Positions 8,626-17,403 of a DNA stretch of 36,332 nt are shown here, one piece after another (position 1 is the stretch's first letter; each line of letters opens with the position of its first letter). The DNA is from MGNI01 sp964353875 (lineage in GTDB: Bacteria; Chloroflexota; Anaerolineae; Anaerolineales; E44-bin32). The stretch covers positions 1-36,332 of the forward strand of contig CAYGXU010000021.1 of NCBI GenBank assembly GCA_964353875.1, in the 5' to 3' direction. A program made the position numbers and the translations under genes. The notes under the pieces are model-generated. The model worked only from the letters and a program-made list of their open reading frames with translations. It searched no databases and had not been told where the DNA came from.

Positions 8626-9873
8626 TCATTGCTTCCTATCCGACGAAGTGAATCGTGGAAGGAATAACAACATTACCGTAGCCAATAATGCAAGTACGGA
8701 GCCGAAGATGAATGGAGCCGAAGGACCCCATCCCGCCCAGGCACCGGCGCCTTGCCAAAGAAAACCGGCGATCAAACTGGCAGGAAAAGCCGTTAACCCG
8801 ACTGCTGCGCTGTATACGCCATAGGCCGTCCCCCGCAGTTCGGAGGGGATCAAATCAGCTACGTATGCCTTGGCAACCCCTTCTGACAGCCCATAATAGA
8901 TCCCATAAATCGCCATCAATCCCCATGCATGCCATCCACTACGAGCCAATGCGAAACCAAGATAAACCAGGCTGTATAACAACCAACCTACCAACAACAC
9001 CCTTCGCCGACCCACACGATCAGAAAGGGCTCCCGCCGGTCCCGAAACAAATGTGTAAACCAGGTTAAAAGTAATCATCATCCCCATCACGGCTACCAGC
9101 GACAATCCCGCGTTCTGTGCCCGTAGGATCAGGAAAGCGTCGGACGAGTTCCCCAAGGTGAACAGGATCACTACAATCAAAAAGAAACGAAAGCGTATTC
9201 CCAAACCAGCAAATACCAAGTTTGAAGGAGTACGCATCTGGCGTGAAACACGCACTTCCTGAGCAACAATCGCAAGCACAAAAACCGCCAAAACTGCCGG
9301 AATGATGCTCAGGAGGACGATAATCTGGAAGGATTTACGCGTCAACAGGACTTCATCTCGTTGAGTCGCCAGTATGACCCCAAGAGCAATCAACAGCCCG
9401 ATCACTGCGCCGGCCGTATCCCCGGCACGGTGCAAACCAAAAGCCAGACCGCGCTTTTTCTCATGGACGCTATCCGCCAGCAGGGCATCTCGAGGTGCAG
9501 TCCTCAGTCCTTTCCCGGTTCGATCGGCCAAACGCACACCCAATACCCAACCCCAACTCGTGGCGAAGTAGAGCAATGGTTTCGCCAATGTAGAAAGACT
9601 ATAACCAAATACAGCCAGCCCTTTGCGCGTTCCCAGGCGATCAGAAAGCCAGCCCGAGAAGATTTTCAAGATGCTGGCTGTCGTCTCGGCGATCCCTTCG
9701 ATGAAACCGATGACTGCCGTACGAACACCAATCACATTAAAGAGGAAGAGGGGAAGTAAATTTGAGATCATTTCTGATGAGACATCGGTGAGAAAACTGG
9801 TGATCGTTACCGCCCATACATTCCTTCCTAGGCCGATCCCCTCCTTTGATGACCCCTTCTCGTCTGATTTCAT
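8626..9873 (-). CDS. Major facilitator superfamily transporter
   Basis: A 415-residue polytopic membrane protein with about 12 hydrophobic segments, the usual MFS size. The family signature between helices 2 and 3 is present (GWLSDRLGTRKG at about 74-85) and recurs between the two halves (GALSDRVGRRRV). The N-terminus LTDVSSEMISNLLPLFL is typical of a widespread bacterial MFS group of unknown substrate. The start is supported by AGAGGT six bases upstream of the ATG. It reads away from the small gene at 10092, so both may be driven from 9874-10091. The family is sure; the substrate cannot be told from sequence. Confidence 0.93.
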   Translation of the reverse strand: MKSDEKGSSKEGIGLGRNVWAVTITSFLTDVSSEMISNLLPLFLFNVIGVRTAVIGFIEGIAETTASILKIFSGWLSDRLGTRKGLAVFGYSLSTLAKPLLYFATSWGWVLGVRLADRTGKGLRTAPRDALLADSVHEKKRGLAFGLHRAGDTAGAVIGLLIALGVILATQRDEVLLTRKSFQIIVLLSIIPAVLAVFVLAIVAQEVRVSRQMRTPSNLVFAGLGIRFRFFLIVVILFTLGNSSDAFLILRAQNAGLSLVAVMGMMITFNLVYTFVSGPAGALSDRVGRRRVLLVGWLLYSLVYLGFALARSGWHAWGLMAIYGIYYGLSEGVAKAYVADLIPSELRGTAYGVYSAAVGLTAFPASLIAGFLWQGAGAWAGWGPSAPFIFGSVLALLATVMLLFLPRFTSSDRKQ

Positions 9874-10091
9874 GTATTACCTCTGAAATGCCGAATGAAT
9901 TGATTATCCCACAGTTACACACCCTCTTCGTCGAGGATCGGGATGATGCCCGAAAATGTCCACTTTACCCTCACAAGTTGAGAGAGACCCCTGTGCCAAG
10001 AAGTGTTTTTTGTTTTACAATAGTGTTATTAGAGCAATAGCTATTTTGAATTAGAATTCCTTGAGAAGTGACCTAATAGAAGGAGGTTGGT

Positions 10092-10322
10092 ATGGCACAA
10101 GAATCAAAACAGAAGCCCAAGGGGAAAGCGGCGCGCATGTTGCCTGAGGAGGCACACAAGCATATGCAAACGGCGTTCGACGAGTTCGGCCAGAGTATTA
10201 AGGCGCTACTCCCGCCCGCCTTCGTTGAACATCGCCGAGCAGCGCGTCGAGAGATGTTGCTCGCAGCTCGAAGCTTGATCGACCATGCTATAGAACGCCT
10301 AAAAGAGGCTGACGCAGCCTGA
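10092..10322 (+). CDS. Small helical hypothetical protein
   Basis: A 76-residue protein with no recognised family. It begins with a Lys/Gln-rich polar stretch, then forms what looks like two amphipathic helices (around 18-45 and 47-74) rich in Ala, Arg and Glu, without membrane segments or a signal peptide. It is probably real. A near-perfect AAGGAGG lies five bases before the ATG, and a clean terminator follows its stop within about 55 bases, so it forms a complete one-gene unit. An overlapping frame at 10087-10278 is a shadow. A DNA-binding or helical-bundle role is possible but not shown. Confidence 0.8.
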   Translation: MAQESKQKPKGKAARMLPEEAHKHMQTAFDEFGQSIKALLPPAFVEHRRAARREMLLAARSLIDHAIERLKEADAA

Positions 10323-10375
10323 ACGATCGACACAGGGACTGCAGCAACGACAGCATTCCCATCTCATCTGACTTC

Positions 10376-10407
10376 GAGGGGCGCATGTTCATGCGCCCCC
10401 CTCTTTA
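10376..10407 (+). terminator. Terminator after the small helical protein gene
   Basis: Perfect 10-base arms GGGGCGCATG (10378-10387) and CATGCGCCCC (10390-10399), extendable outward by the flanking GAG/CTC, are followed by a short T-containing run. The T tract is weak but the stem is very strong. Confidence 0.72.
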
Positions 10408-10458
10408 CTCATCACAGAGATCACTGTTCGATCCCCAAGAAACAACCCGGAGACTCTT

Positions 10459-11292
10459 ATGCCAAAATTCGCCGCAGTCCAAATGGAACCGGTTCTTCTT
10501 CAACCCGAAGAAAACCTTCGTAGGATCATCCATTGGCTGCATGAAGCCATCCGACTAGAGGCACAAGTCGTGGTTTTCCCGGAATGTGCGCTTTCGGGTT
10601 ACGCCTTAAGTGCCGAAGAAGCCCATCGCCTGGCCGAACCCATTCCCGGTCCTAGCATACAAAAAATCATTCGGGAGTGTGCCCAGGCCGGTATTGTCAC
10701 CTCGATTGGAATGATCGAAAGGGGTCCAAGTGGTCAATGCTACAACGCAGCCGTCCTGATCGGTCCGCAAGGCGTAATCGGACATTATCAAAAAACCCAC
10801 CTACCTCACCTCGGAGTTGATCGCTATCTGCAGCCTGGTCCAAGAATTGAGAAGCCCTTCGACAGCCCCTTTGGACGCTTAGGGCTGTTGGTCTGCTATG
10901 ACCTGCGCTTTCCCGAACCGATCCGTGTGCTCGCGCTTCAAGGCGCTCAGGTTGTGCTCCTATCCACGGCGTGGCCAAGGGCAGCGACTCTTTATCCTGA
11001 ATTCATGGCGCGTACTCGTTCTGCTGAAAATGGAATCTACCTTGTGGCTGCCAACCGCATCGGAGAGGAACGTGGAACGGCATATTTAGGAAGAAGTGTA
11101 ATCACCGGACCAGATGGAGAGCTATTGGCCGAGGGCAGCAGCGATGAGGAGATGATCTTGCTGGCTGATATCGATCCCCAACATAGTGACCAAAAGGACC
11201 GTGTTTTCATCCCGGGGGAATACGAATTACGCCTATTCAAAGACCGGAGACCGGAAATCTACAATGCCCTCACCGAAAAGAAGTCAGAATAG
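10459..11292 (+). CDS. Carbon-nitrogen hydrolase (nitrilase superfamily)
   Basis: A 277-residue cytosolic amidase of the nitrilase superfamily, which hydrolyses non-peptide C-N bonds through a Glu-Lys-Cys triad. The triad is visible: Glu42 in VVVFPECALSGY, Lys112 in YQKTHLP and Cys146 in LVCYDLRFPE. Length and spacing are normal. The C-terminal part ends with RRPEIYNAL, common in omega-amidase or beta-ureidopropionase-like branches, so an amide or carbamoyl substrate is likely, but I cannot name it. CGGAGA lies just upstream of the ATG. It follows the small gene's terminator, so it is probably transcribed on its own. The neighbours give no pathway clue. Confidence 0.93.
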   Translation: MPKFAAVQMEPVLLQPEENLRRIIHWLHEAIRLEAQVVVFPECALSGYALSAEEAHRLAEPIPGPSIQKIIRECAQAGIVTSIGMIERGPSGQCYNAAVLIGPQGVIGHYQKTHLPHLGVDRYLQPGPRIEKPFDSPFGRLGLLVCYDLRFPEPIRVLALQGAQVVLLSTAWPRAATLYPEFMARTRSAENGIYLVAANRIGEERGTAYLGRSVITGPDGELLAEGSSDEEMILLADIDPQHSDQKDRVFIPGEYELRLFKDRRPEIYNALTEKKSE

Positions 11293-11383
11293 CTACACAG
11301 TCAAGTAGCCCTGAAATTATCCGTCATGGTCCAGCGTCCGGAACTATCCATCTTCGAATCCTGCGCTTATTGATGCGGAACCG

Positions 11384-11776
11384 CTACCATTCCGAATCCG
11401 GAGTTCTCGGTCGCGTGGAAAACTGGCTGGAAAGTAGAAAAATGAAGAAAGGCACAATCACTACCCCAAGATTGAAGAAGCTCTTTCCAATGAAAGCATA
11501 CAACGTCTTTAAACTACTTCCACCTGAATATGGAGTCAATGTCCAAGGCGCAGTCCCACTCGAACCGGGTGGAAAAATTGTAAGAACATTTAAATTGAGA
11601 ACGAAAACCAGCAATATGAGCAACAGGGCAAGGTAAGGAAAGAAACGCAGCCGGATAAGCACCCCCAGGAAGCAGAGGCCGAGAACCACACCCAAAAAGA
11701 TGACGCCCCTTGTCCCGATCATCGAAGACAGTCCAGCAATAAAACTATCGAAGAACAGATCTAAAGGAACATTCAT
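11384..11776 (-). CDS. Small membrane protein of unknown function
   Basis: A 130-residue protein with three predicted membrane segments (roughly residues 22-42, 45-68 and 98-118) and a short outside or inside loop containing PPGSSGTAPW. No family was recognised. The open frame extends to 11812, but that upstream ATG has no ribosome binding site and is preceded by TAGTATAAA, which looks more like a -10 region. The ATG at 11776 has AGGGG seven bases upstream and is preferred. It is on the same strand as the large lipoprotein at 12014, with a strong hairpin between them, so it may be partly uncoupled from it. Confidence 0.68.
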   Translation of the reverse strand: MNVPLDLFFDSFIAGLSSMIGTRGVIFLGVVLGLCFLGVLIRLRFFPYLALLLILLVFVLNLNVLTIFPPGSSGTAPWTLTPYSGGSSLKTLYAFIGKSFFNLGVVIVPFFIFLLSSQFSTRPRTPDSEW

Positions 11777-11898
11777 CTCACTTCCCCTCGAATTGTGAGA
11801 ACTTATGGTCATTTTATACTACAGGTCTTTTACATCCAATGCAATAGTTCTGCTTTCCCCCACATCAGCGTTTATATGAGGAGTAATGAAAGCAATTG

Positions 11899-11954
11899 TT
11901 GATCTCTTGAGATCAATGGGTCGGGCTCTCTCTTGACATGGGGAGAGCCCGACC
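11899..11954. repeat. Two tandem perfect hairpins, possible terminator region
   Basis: The first hairpin has arms TTGATCTC (11899-11906) and GAGATCAA (11909-11916). The second has 12-base arms GGTCGGGCTCTC (11919-11930) and GAGAGCCCGACC (11943-11954). They are two bases apart, downstream of the modular lipoprotein gene on the minus strand. Neither is followed by a real T tract on either strand, so this is a transcript-end or stabilising structure rather than a classic terminator. Confidence 0.65.
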
Positions 11955-12013
11955 TGATTTCTTATGGTTTGTTGATGTCCCCTATCACATTCTCAATATT
12001 TTAACCTCTTGAC

Positions 12014-14377
12014 TTATGGCTCGACCACTGGCGGTGTCACGCTGATGGTGACGATAGCGGTTGAACTCTCGCCATCCACATCGGTAACGGTATAGGTAAA
12101 GCTATCGACTCCGATGAACCCACTGTTGGGTGTGTAATGGAATTTCTGATCTACCACTTGCGCGATGCCATTGGTGGGGAGATCCTTTACCACCAGAGTG
12201 AGGGGTCGATCACCGAGCCCAATATCGTTGACGAGCACATCGATGATGACTGGGGTATCCACATTCGTCAGTGCATTATCATCCTCCGCTACAGGGACAT
12301 CGTTCACCGGTTTCACAGAAATGGTTACCGTAGCGATGTTCGAGTTATCCTTGCCATCATTCGCCTTGTAGGTAAAGGCATCCGTGCCATTGAAATCCAG
12401 ATTGGGGCTATAGGTGAAAGAGCCATCCGAATTCAAGACCACATTCCCATGGCTAGGCCCCGTCTCCAGGATCACCGTCATGCTGCTGCCTTCTGGGTCA
12501 GTGTCGTTCGCCAACACTCCTGTTCCCGCCACGGTCAGCACACCATCCTCATTGACGCTGAAAGTGTCATCTTTGGCGACCGGCGGCTTATTGACCACAC
12601 TAACCAACTCCCACCAGACTTGCACCTTCGCCTGTCCGCCATTCTCATAATAGGCAACCGAAATCTTATGCTCTCCACTCAGATTGGCTTCCACCGAATA
12701 GGTCGCTGTTCCATCGCTCAAATGCCATTCATCGATGACAAGAGCGTTGTCGAGGTATATGCGGATCCCATCATCCGCTTTGGCATAGATGCGATAGACA
12801 CCTGCGTTGAAACCGACCATTCTCTCCCACAGTGCAGAGAAGTTATCCTTAGGGATCCCGTAGGCAGGAGATCCTTCCTTCCAATCGAATTTGATCTCGT
12901 TATCTGATCGCACCAATGCCCACTTACTATCCATCTTATCATTGAACCAATATGTTCCCTTCCAAGCGCTATAAGAGACGTTCGTCAGTTTTTCCCACCA
13001 AAGACGTACCTTTGCATTTCCACCGCTCTCATAGTACTCAACTTTTATTGCATGATCGCCCTTCTTCAGCGCCAGATCGATTGTCACCTCACGATTGGCA
13101 CCATCCTTCCACTCATCAACGACCAAACGATCATCCACCCATAATGTTGCGCCATCATCCATGGAGAGGTGGAAGCGATAGAGTCCTTCATCATACTTAA
13201 GGGTGCGGGTCCAGCGCGCTGAGAAGTTCTCCACGGGGACATTCTTATCCGGTGATCCCAATCCCCAATCAAACTTAATTTCCTTGTCGTTTCGGATTAA
13301 AACGGGATCACCCTTGAGTTCGCGATTTTCATAATATGCTCCGCGCCACTCGGTAATCTTCGGCTCGGGCTCCGGACCAACCTTGATCAACACCCAGAAG
13401 GTGCTATTGGCATCCGCTCCCACTCCAAAAACGGCACCTTGGGCATTACGAAGTTGCCAAAAGCCCTCATACGATCCCCTCTCTAATGGCGCCTGTAAGT
13501 CCAGGGACAGATCGACGACTTCTTCTGGGGCAATCGGACCCGGTAAAGTTTTAACCTTCGAACCCTGTAGCGCGCTGCCTGAAACAAGCACCATGGAATA
13601 CTCGGATGTCCACGTGCAAGTCCCTGCGTTACGGATACGCCAGATCTTGGTAAAACTCTCGCCAGGATCCAGGCGTGTACCATCCGGGATGGTTACGTCG
13701 CGGATAAAAGTTGCCACATCTGTACAAGGCACAGCGGTGGGTGTCGTAGTAGGCAGAGGCGTGGGCGATGGGCGAGCTTCGAAGTAATCCCTGGCGAAGT
13801 TCACATCCGTAACGATCCCCCCTGCCTTGAGCGCGATACTGATATAGTTCACACCTTCGGCGGCGCCGACCTTCGGATAGGTCCAAACGCCGAGTCCCTG
13901 TAACGGAGCTTGTGCTGTCACACAATATACTCCCGCCGGCAATCCGCTGAAGCTAAATTTACCGTCGATCCCTGTTGTCGTGGTGGCATACCCTACCGCT
14001 GGGCAGACCCCCTCTCCGAGCAGGACCTGCGCCGCCGGGATAGCTGACTCGCCTGTATCCAAGATGCCATTGCCCACGAATTTAGGGTCGCCATTTGTGA
14101 CCACACAGCCGGCTGGTAGAGCCTCACTCACTTCATAATTGGCGCATTTGTCCTCCCAGATAAAACCACTGATGGCTCCCGTTGCAGGAACCTGGGTATC
14201 CGTAGGTTGCGGAGTTGCAGACGGATTGGCCTGCGTACCCGGAATGGTACAGCCGACAAGCACGATGCTTGCGATCAAAATGGTCCATAGGAGCCTATAT
14301 TTCCCTTTGTGACTATTCATAGCCTTGTTTATCTCAATCTCCCTATGATTGTTGAATTTCCATAGTTTCGCTTTCAT
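12014..14377 (-). CDS. Large modular cell-surface lipoprotein (SdrD_B, NBR1-Ig, 2x PA14, 2x VCBS/Ig)
   Basis: A 787-residue exported lipoprotein. A signal segment ends in the lipobox LVGC with Cys43. After a Pro/Thr linker comes an SdrD_B-like domain (about 67-197, ISGFIWEDKCANYE and GKFSFSGLPAGVYCV). A second Pro/Thr linker leads to an NBR1-type Ig-like domain (about 218-334, TKIWRIRNAGTCTW). Two PA14-like modules follow (about 342-464 and 468-592), both with a repeated EIKFDW, FSA.W and KV..WWE pattern. Two VCBS or cadherin-like Ig modules end the protein (about 597-690 and 690-782, VLANDTDPEG and LVNDIGLGD). No catalytic domain is present, so surface carbohydrate binding or adhesion is likely. 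The ATG at 14377 has GGAAAGGA upstream. An ATG at 14320 (residue 20) would give a more usual 23-residue signal peptide but has a poor site. The domain mix is typical of Anaerolineae. Confidence 0.9.
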   Translation of the reverse strand: MKAKLWKFNNHREIEINKAMNSHKGKYRLLWTILIASIVLVGCTIPGTQANPSATPQPTDTQVPATGAISGFIWEDKCANYEVSEALPAGCVVTNGDPKFVGNGILDTGESAIPAAQVLLGEGVCPAVGYATTTTGIDGKFSFSGLPAGVYCVTAQAPLQGLGVWTYPKVGAAEGVNYISIALKAGGIVTDVNFARDYFEARPSPTPLPTTTPTAVPCTDVATFIRDVTIPDGTRLDPGESFTKIWRIRNAGTCTWTSEYSMVLVSGSALQGSKVKTLPGPIAPEEVVDLSLDLQAPLERGSYEGFWQLRNAQGAVFGVGADANSTFWVLIKVGPEPEPKITEWRGAYYENRELKGDPVLIRNDKEIKFDWGLGSPDKNVPVENFSARWTRTLKYDEGLYRFHLSMDDGATLWVDDRLVVDEWKDGANREVTIDLALKKGDHAIKVEYYESGGNAKVRLWWEKLTNVSYSAWKGTYWFNDKMDSKWALVRSDNEIKFDWKEGSPAYGIPKDNFSALWERMVGFNAGVYRIYAKADDGIRIYLDNALVIDEWHLSDGTATYSVEANLSGEHKISVAYYENGGQAKVQVWWELVSVVNKPPVAKDDTFSVNEDGVLTVAGTGVLANDTDPEGSSMTVILETGPSHGNVVLNSDGSFTYSPNLDFNGTDAFTYKANDGKDNSNIATVTISVKPVNDVPVAEDDNALTNVDTPVIIDVLVNDIGLGDRPLTLVVKDLPTNGIAQVVDQKFHYTPNSGFIGVDSFTYTVTDVDGESSTAIVTISVTPPVVEP

Positions 14378-14415
14378 TGACGTATTTCCTTTCCTTGAGG
14401 AAGGTCATGCCCTCC

Positions 14416-14757
14416 TCATGCTCTCATCTCCCCTTGAGAGAGACCATTAGAAGTTTTCCCTTTGAGAGCTTCCCCAAAGCGATATCCCAGACTCACCTCA
14501 CTCGTCATTTTTTCTTTCGATTTCTCGTACGCTTCTTCGCGCTCGCTGTCGCTTGCGTACTCGAGCGTACCCAGAAGTGCTGCTGAGCGCTGATAGGCCT
14601 GGTTGCGTAACGATTTCCCTCTTGCAAGCAATGATCTGCCATTCTCATTAATTGGCGAAAGATTCATCATCAATTTCTGAATAAGGTAGAGCATGAGGAT
14701 AAATACGAGGATCGCTCCACCTTGCTTTACTACCAGAAGAATTCCACTCGCATTCAT
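14416..14757 (-). CDS. Small single-pass membrane protein of unknown function
   Basis: A 113-residue protein with one membrane segment near the N-terminus (about residues 4-30) and a polar, helical C-terminal part. No family was recognised. The open frame starts at 14772, but its first codons are simply the ribosome binding site: GGAGGA lies directly before the ATG at 14757. The shorter start is therefore clearly right. It lies 38 bases upstream of the modular lipoprotein on the same strand and probably heads that operon. Its role could be linked to the lipoprotein, though nothing in the sequence shows this. Confidence 0.72.
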   Translation of the reverse strand: MNASGILLVVKQGGAILVFILMLYLIQKLMMNLSPINENGRSLLARGKSLRNQAYQRSAALLGTLEYASDSEREEAYEKSKEKMTSEVSLGYRFGEALKGKTSNGLSQGEMRA

Positions 14758-15267
14758 CTCTTCCTCCTCCATAACTGGAAAAGCCTACACCAATCATTTT
14801 TACATATAGAACATACCAGGAATCCCACTAAGATACGCCGGAAAAAATGGAGAGATTGTTCCAGACCCATGTGGTGAGTATTTTCCCTAGCCAATCGACC
14901 AGGGGAATTTGACTTGAGCAACTTTTCTTCGTCTCACAGAGGTCGTCATCAAGAAATCGGTTGGATCTTCAAATGGATTACTACCTCTTACTTACAGACA
15001 AATTTCCGCTATGGACGGATTTACCTTATGGCCAACCATTAAGATACCACATCCATTGGCTGGTATGTGATCAGGTTTTAAATCTCGCAACCCACGCCAT
15101 ATCTACAATCTTAAAGAACATCCTCCTCCCACCTATCCACCTGACCAGTCGAAAGACTATCCACCATACCAGAATAAAATCCGCCACCTGTAGGGCGGTC
15201 TTTTATCAGTTCTAATCTAAACTTGAAATCGATAAGGGTATTTTATTTGCCGAATGAGGTGATGAAA
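14758..15267. other. Divergent intergenic region with a hairpin
   Basis: About 500 bases between two diverging genes. An 84-codon frame at 14961-15215 lacks a ribosome binding site and any family pattern and is not called. A hairpin CCGCC (15181-15185) to GGCGG (15194-15198) followed by TCTTTTAT looks like a short terminator on the plus strand. On the minus strand it reads GGCGG then ATTTTATT and could stop transcripts from the kinase gene at 15727. A leader RNA or attenuator ahead of the receiver gene is another reading. Confidence 0.4.
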
Positions 15268-15642
15268 ATGCGGTTGTTACTTGCGGAAGATCAAGAACGG
15301 GTTCGCTCGGCCATCAACCTGGTATTGAAGCATGAACCCGAAATTGAAATCGTTGGGGAGGTCGAAAATTCGGAACAAATTATCCCATGGATTAAAAAGA
15401 CCAGCCCAGATATTCTCCTGCTGGATTGGGAAATGGCTGTATGTCCAGTTATTGACTTACTCGAGGTGATTCGCGCGGTCTTCCCCGAAATCATCGTGAT
15501 TGTGATGAGCGCACAGGGAGTCTCAACACGTCAGGCTTTAGATGCCGGAGCTCACGCCCTTATCAGCAAAGTGGAGCCACCCGATCGATTGATTCATCTC
15601 ATCCACGAGTTAATCTGCCATCGAAAGCAGCACCAGTTTTGA
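15268..15642 (+). CDS. Stand-alone response-regulator receiver protein
   Basis: A 124-residue protein that is a single receiver domain with no output domain. It has the acidic pair Glu7-Asp8, phospho-acceptor Asp53 (in LLLDWEM), Ser81 (in VMSAQG) and Lys101 (in LISKVEPP). Its sequence is closest to LuxR/NarL-type receivers (LLLAEDQERVRSAI). The open frame begins at 15223, but GAGGTG at 15256-15261 sets the start at ATG 15268; an ATG at 15262 overlaps the site. No histidine kinase is adjacent, so it is an orphan whose partner must be elsewhere. It converges on the kinase-like gene at 15727. Its C-terminus takes part in an inverted repeat across the stop codon. Confidence 0.85.
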   Translation: MRLLLAEDQERVRSAINLVLKHEPEIEIVGEVENSEQIIPWIKKTSPDILLLDWEMAVCPVIDLLEVIRAVFPEIIVIVMSAQGVSTRQALDAGAHALISKVEPPDRLIHLIHELICHRKQHQF

Positions 15643-15666
15643 ACACAACCACTTGCTTTCGATGGC
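15617..15666 (+). repeat. 13-base inverted repeat straddling the receiver gene's stop codon
   Basis: GCCATCGAAAGCA (15617-15629) pairs perfectly with TGCTTTCGATGGC (15654-15666), with 24 bases between them that contain the TGA stop. No T tract follows. It could be a transcript-end hairpin that forms once ribosomes leave, or a protein-binding site. Confidence 0.6.
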
Positions 15667-15726
15667 ATGGTAAATTAGACGCAGTAAGGTATGTCTTGCG
15701 ATCCATCATGGATATTGCATTAATTG

Positions 15727-17403
15727 CTACCATTTCAACACCCACCATAAGGAGAGAATAGAAAGGCAAAGAAAGCCTGCACCGAGCCAGCGTTCTCCGG
15801 CGAGATATAACAATGAGCCCCCCAGGAGCAATGCAGTGAAAATAACAGCTGCAACCAGGCGATTCACCCCGGTAGCCAAATTCTCAAACCTACGTTCGAG
15901 TTCAGGGGTCAGTCTGGCTGTGATGACTAACTCGCCATGTTCAACTTGTTTCAAGACAGCGTTCATACGTTCTGGCAAAGCAGTCCAAAGGCGGGCTTGT
16001 TTCTCAAGCCATTTCAGGACCTCCTCTACCACACTCTCGCGCTCATCCATCAACAATTTTCGAGCGAATGGCAATAATCCTTCGAAAACATTGAAATCTG
16101 GATTAAGCCCGGTGCACATACCGGAGAGGATCGCAAGGCAACGGACGAGAAAAATCAGATCGGAGGGGAGCTGAAAGGGAAGCTCAAAAAGCAGGTCACG
16201 GTATTCATGTGCGAACTGATGCATTTCTCGGACATCGATGCGAGTCAGTTCACGCATGCTCATTCCCCAAAACCGTTCTAATACAACTGCTTCTGCCTCT
16301 CGAATTCGCTCGAGATTGGCTCCCGGAAGGAGCATATCGAGGGTTTGATAAGCGCTTAACACTCGATCAATATCCTTGGTGGCGATAGCAATGGCCAACT
16401 CCTGCAAACCCTTCTTGGCTTCAGGGCTTAGATGACCGACCATCCCAAAGTCGACAAAAATTAAGCGCCAACTTCCGTTGGGAAGAGGCTCAATAAATAG
16501 ATTTCCGGGATGAGGATCGGCGTGGAAAAAGCCCTCCTCAAAGATCTGTCGTAAATACGTTTGAAACAGGCGATCCGCCACTTCAGCCAGGTCCACTCCC
16601 GCATTTTCGATGGCTTGATAATCGGTGATCTTGATAAAGTAGACATCCTCCAGCGTAAGTACTCGCTTCGTTGTTTGTTGATGATGTACCTCAGGAATAC
16701 GAACCTTCGGATCATTGGAAAACATCTCTCTGAAACGAGATGCATTCTCCGCCTCGGCCAAATAATCGATCTCCTCCCATACGGTTCGGCTAAACTCTAT
16801 AAAGAGTGAATCCAGATTAGCCCGTCGAGAGATGGGACGGAAACGCTTCAACCAACGAATAACCACGCGCAATGCCGCCAAATCGATGGATAGTTTCTCC
16901 TCAATTTTCGGTCGTTGCACTTTCACAACCACATTCCGTCCATCCGCCAAGCGCGCCCGATGAACCTGCCCTAACGAAGCCGATGCCAAGGGTTGTGAAT
17001 CGAACCAGGTAAAGCGATCCGCCAATGCCTCGCCAAATTCGGACTCGATGACGGCCAGCATGGACTCAAAATTCTCTGCTGGGACTTCGTCCTGCAAGCC
17101 GGAAAGTTCCTCAATGATTGAAGGGGGGAGCACATCTACACGTGCAGATAGAAATTGTCCTACTTTGATCCAGATCCCGCCTAATTCAGTGGACAGATTT
17201 CGATATCGCTTTGCCCAACTTCGATAACGACTATCACGTGTTCTTCGGGACAGTTTTTCAAGACCAAGACTACGCAAGAAGATATCCCACCAAAGCACAT
17301 GGATAATAAGCATGCCAAAATAAGCCAATACACGAACATAACGCTGCGAAAAGACCTGTGCGAGCTTCAGTTGAGTGGGATGTTCATTCGAACCTTTAGT
17401 CAT
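15727..17403 (-). CDS. ABC1/UbiB/AarF-family atypical kinase
   Basis: A 558-residue protein of the UbiB/AarF/ABC1 protein kinase-like family, associated with quinone or other prenyl-lipid metabolism. Visible motifs are the KxGQ motif (IKVGQFLSAR, about 80), the Ala-rich nucleotide loop ASASLGQ (about 140-146) with invariant Lys161 (VVVKVQRP), the EIDYLAEAEN (ExD) segment and the catalytic DPHPGN. Two hydrophobic segments at the C-terminus anchor it to the membrane, as is usual. A longer frame to 17448 would need a TTG start. The ATG at 17403 has AAGGA about seven bases upstream and is preferred. No ubiquinone or menaquinone gene is adjacent, so the lipid substrate is open. Confidence 0.93.
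   Translation of the reverse strand: MTKGSNEHPTQLKLAQVFSQRYVRVLAYFGMLIIHVLWWDIFLRSLGLEKLSRRTRDSRYRSWAKRYRNLSTELGGIWIKVGQFLSARVDVLPPSIIEELSGLQDEVPAENFESMLAVIESEFGEALADRFTWFDSQPLASASLGQVHRARLADGRNVVVKVQRPKIEEKLSIDLAALRVVIRWLKRFRPISRRANLDSLFIEFSRTVWEEIDYLAEAENASRFREMFSNDPKVRIPEVHHQQTTKRVLTLEDVYFIKITDYQAIENAGVDLAEVADRLFQTYLRQIFEEGFFHADPHPGNLFIEPLPNGSWRLIFVDFGMVGHLSPEAKKGLQELAIAIATKDIDRVLSAYQTLDMLLPGANLERIREAEAVVLERFWGMSMRELTRIDVREMHQFAHEYRDLLFELPFQLPSDLIFLVRCLAILSGMCTGLNPDFNVFEGLLPFARKLLMDERESVVEEVLKWLEKQARLWTALPERMNAVLKQVEHGELVITARLTPELERRFENLATGVNRLVAAVIFTALLLGGSLLYLAGERWLGAGFLCLSILSLWWVLKW

Noticed and set aside
12137..12907. 256-codon plus-strand frame inside the modular lipoprotein gene
   Set aside because: It is antisense to a gene with clear domains, has no ribosome binding site and reads like a low-complexity shadow.
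14961..15215. 84-codon plus-strand frame before the receiver gene
   Set aside because: It has no ribosome binding site, its sequence lacks protein-like features and it runs through a hairpin.
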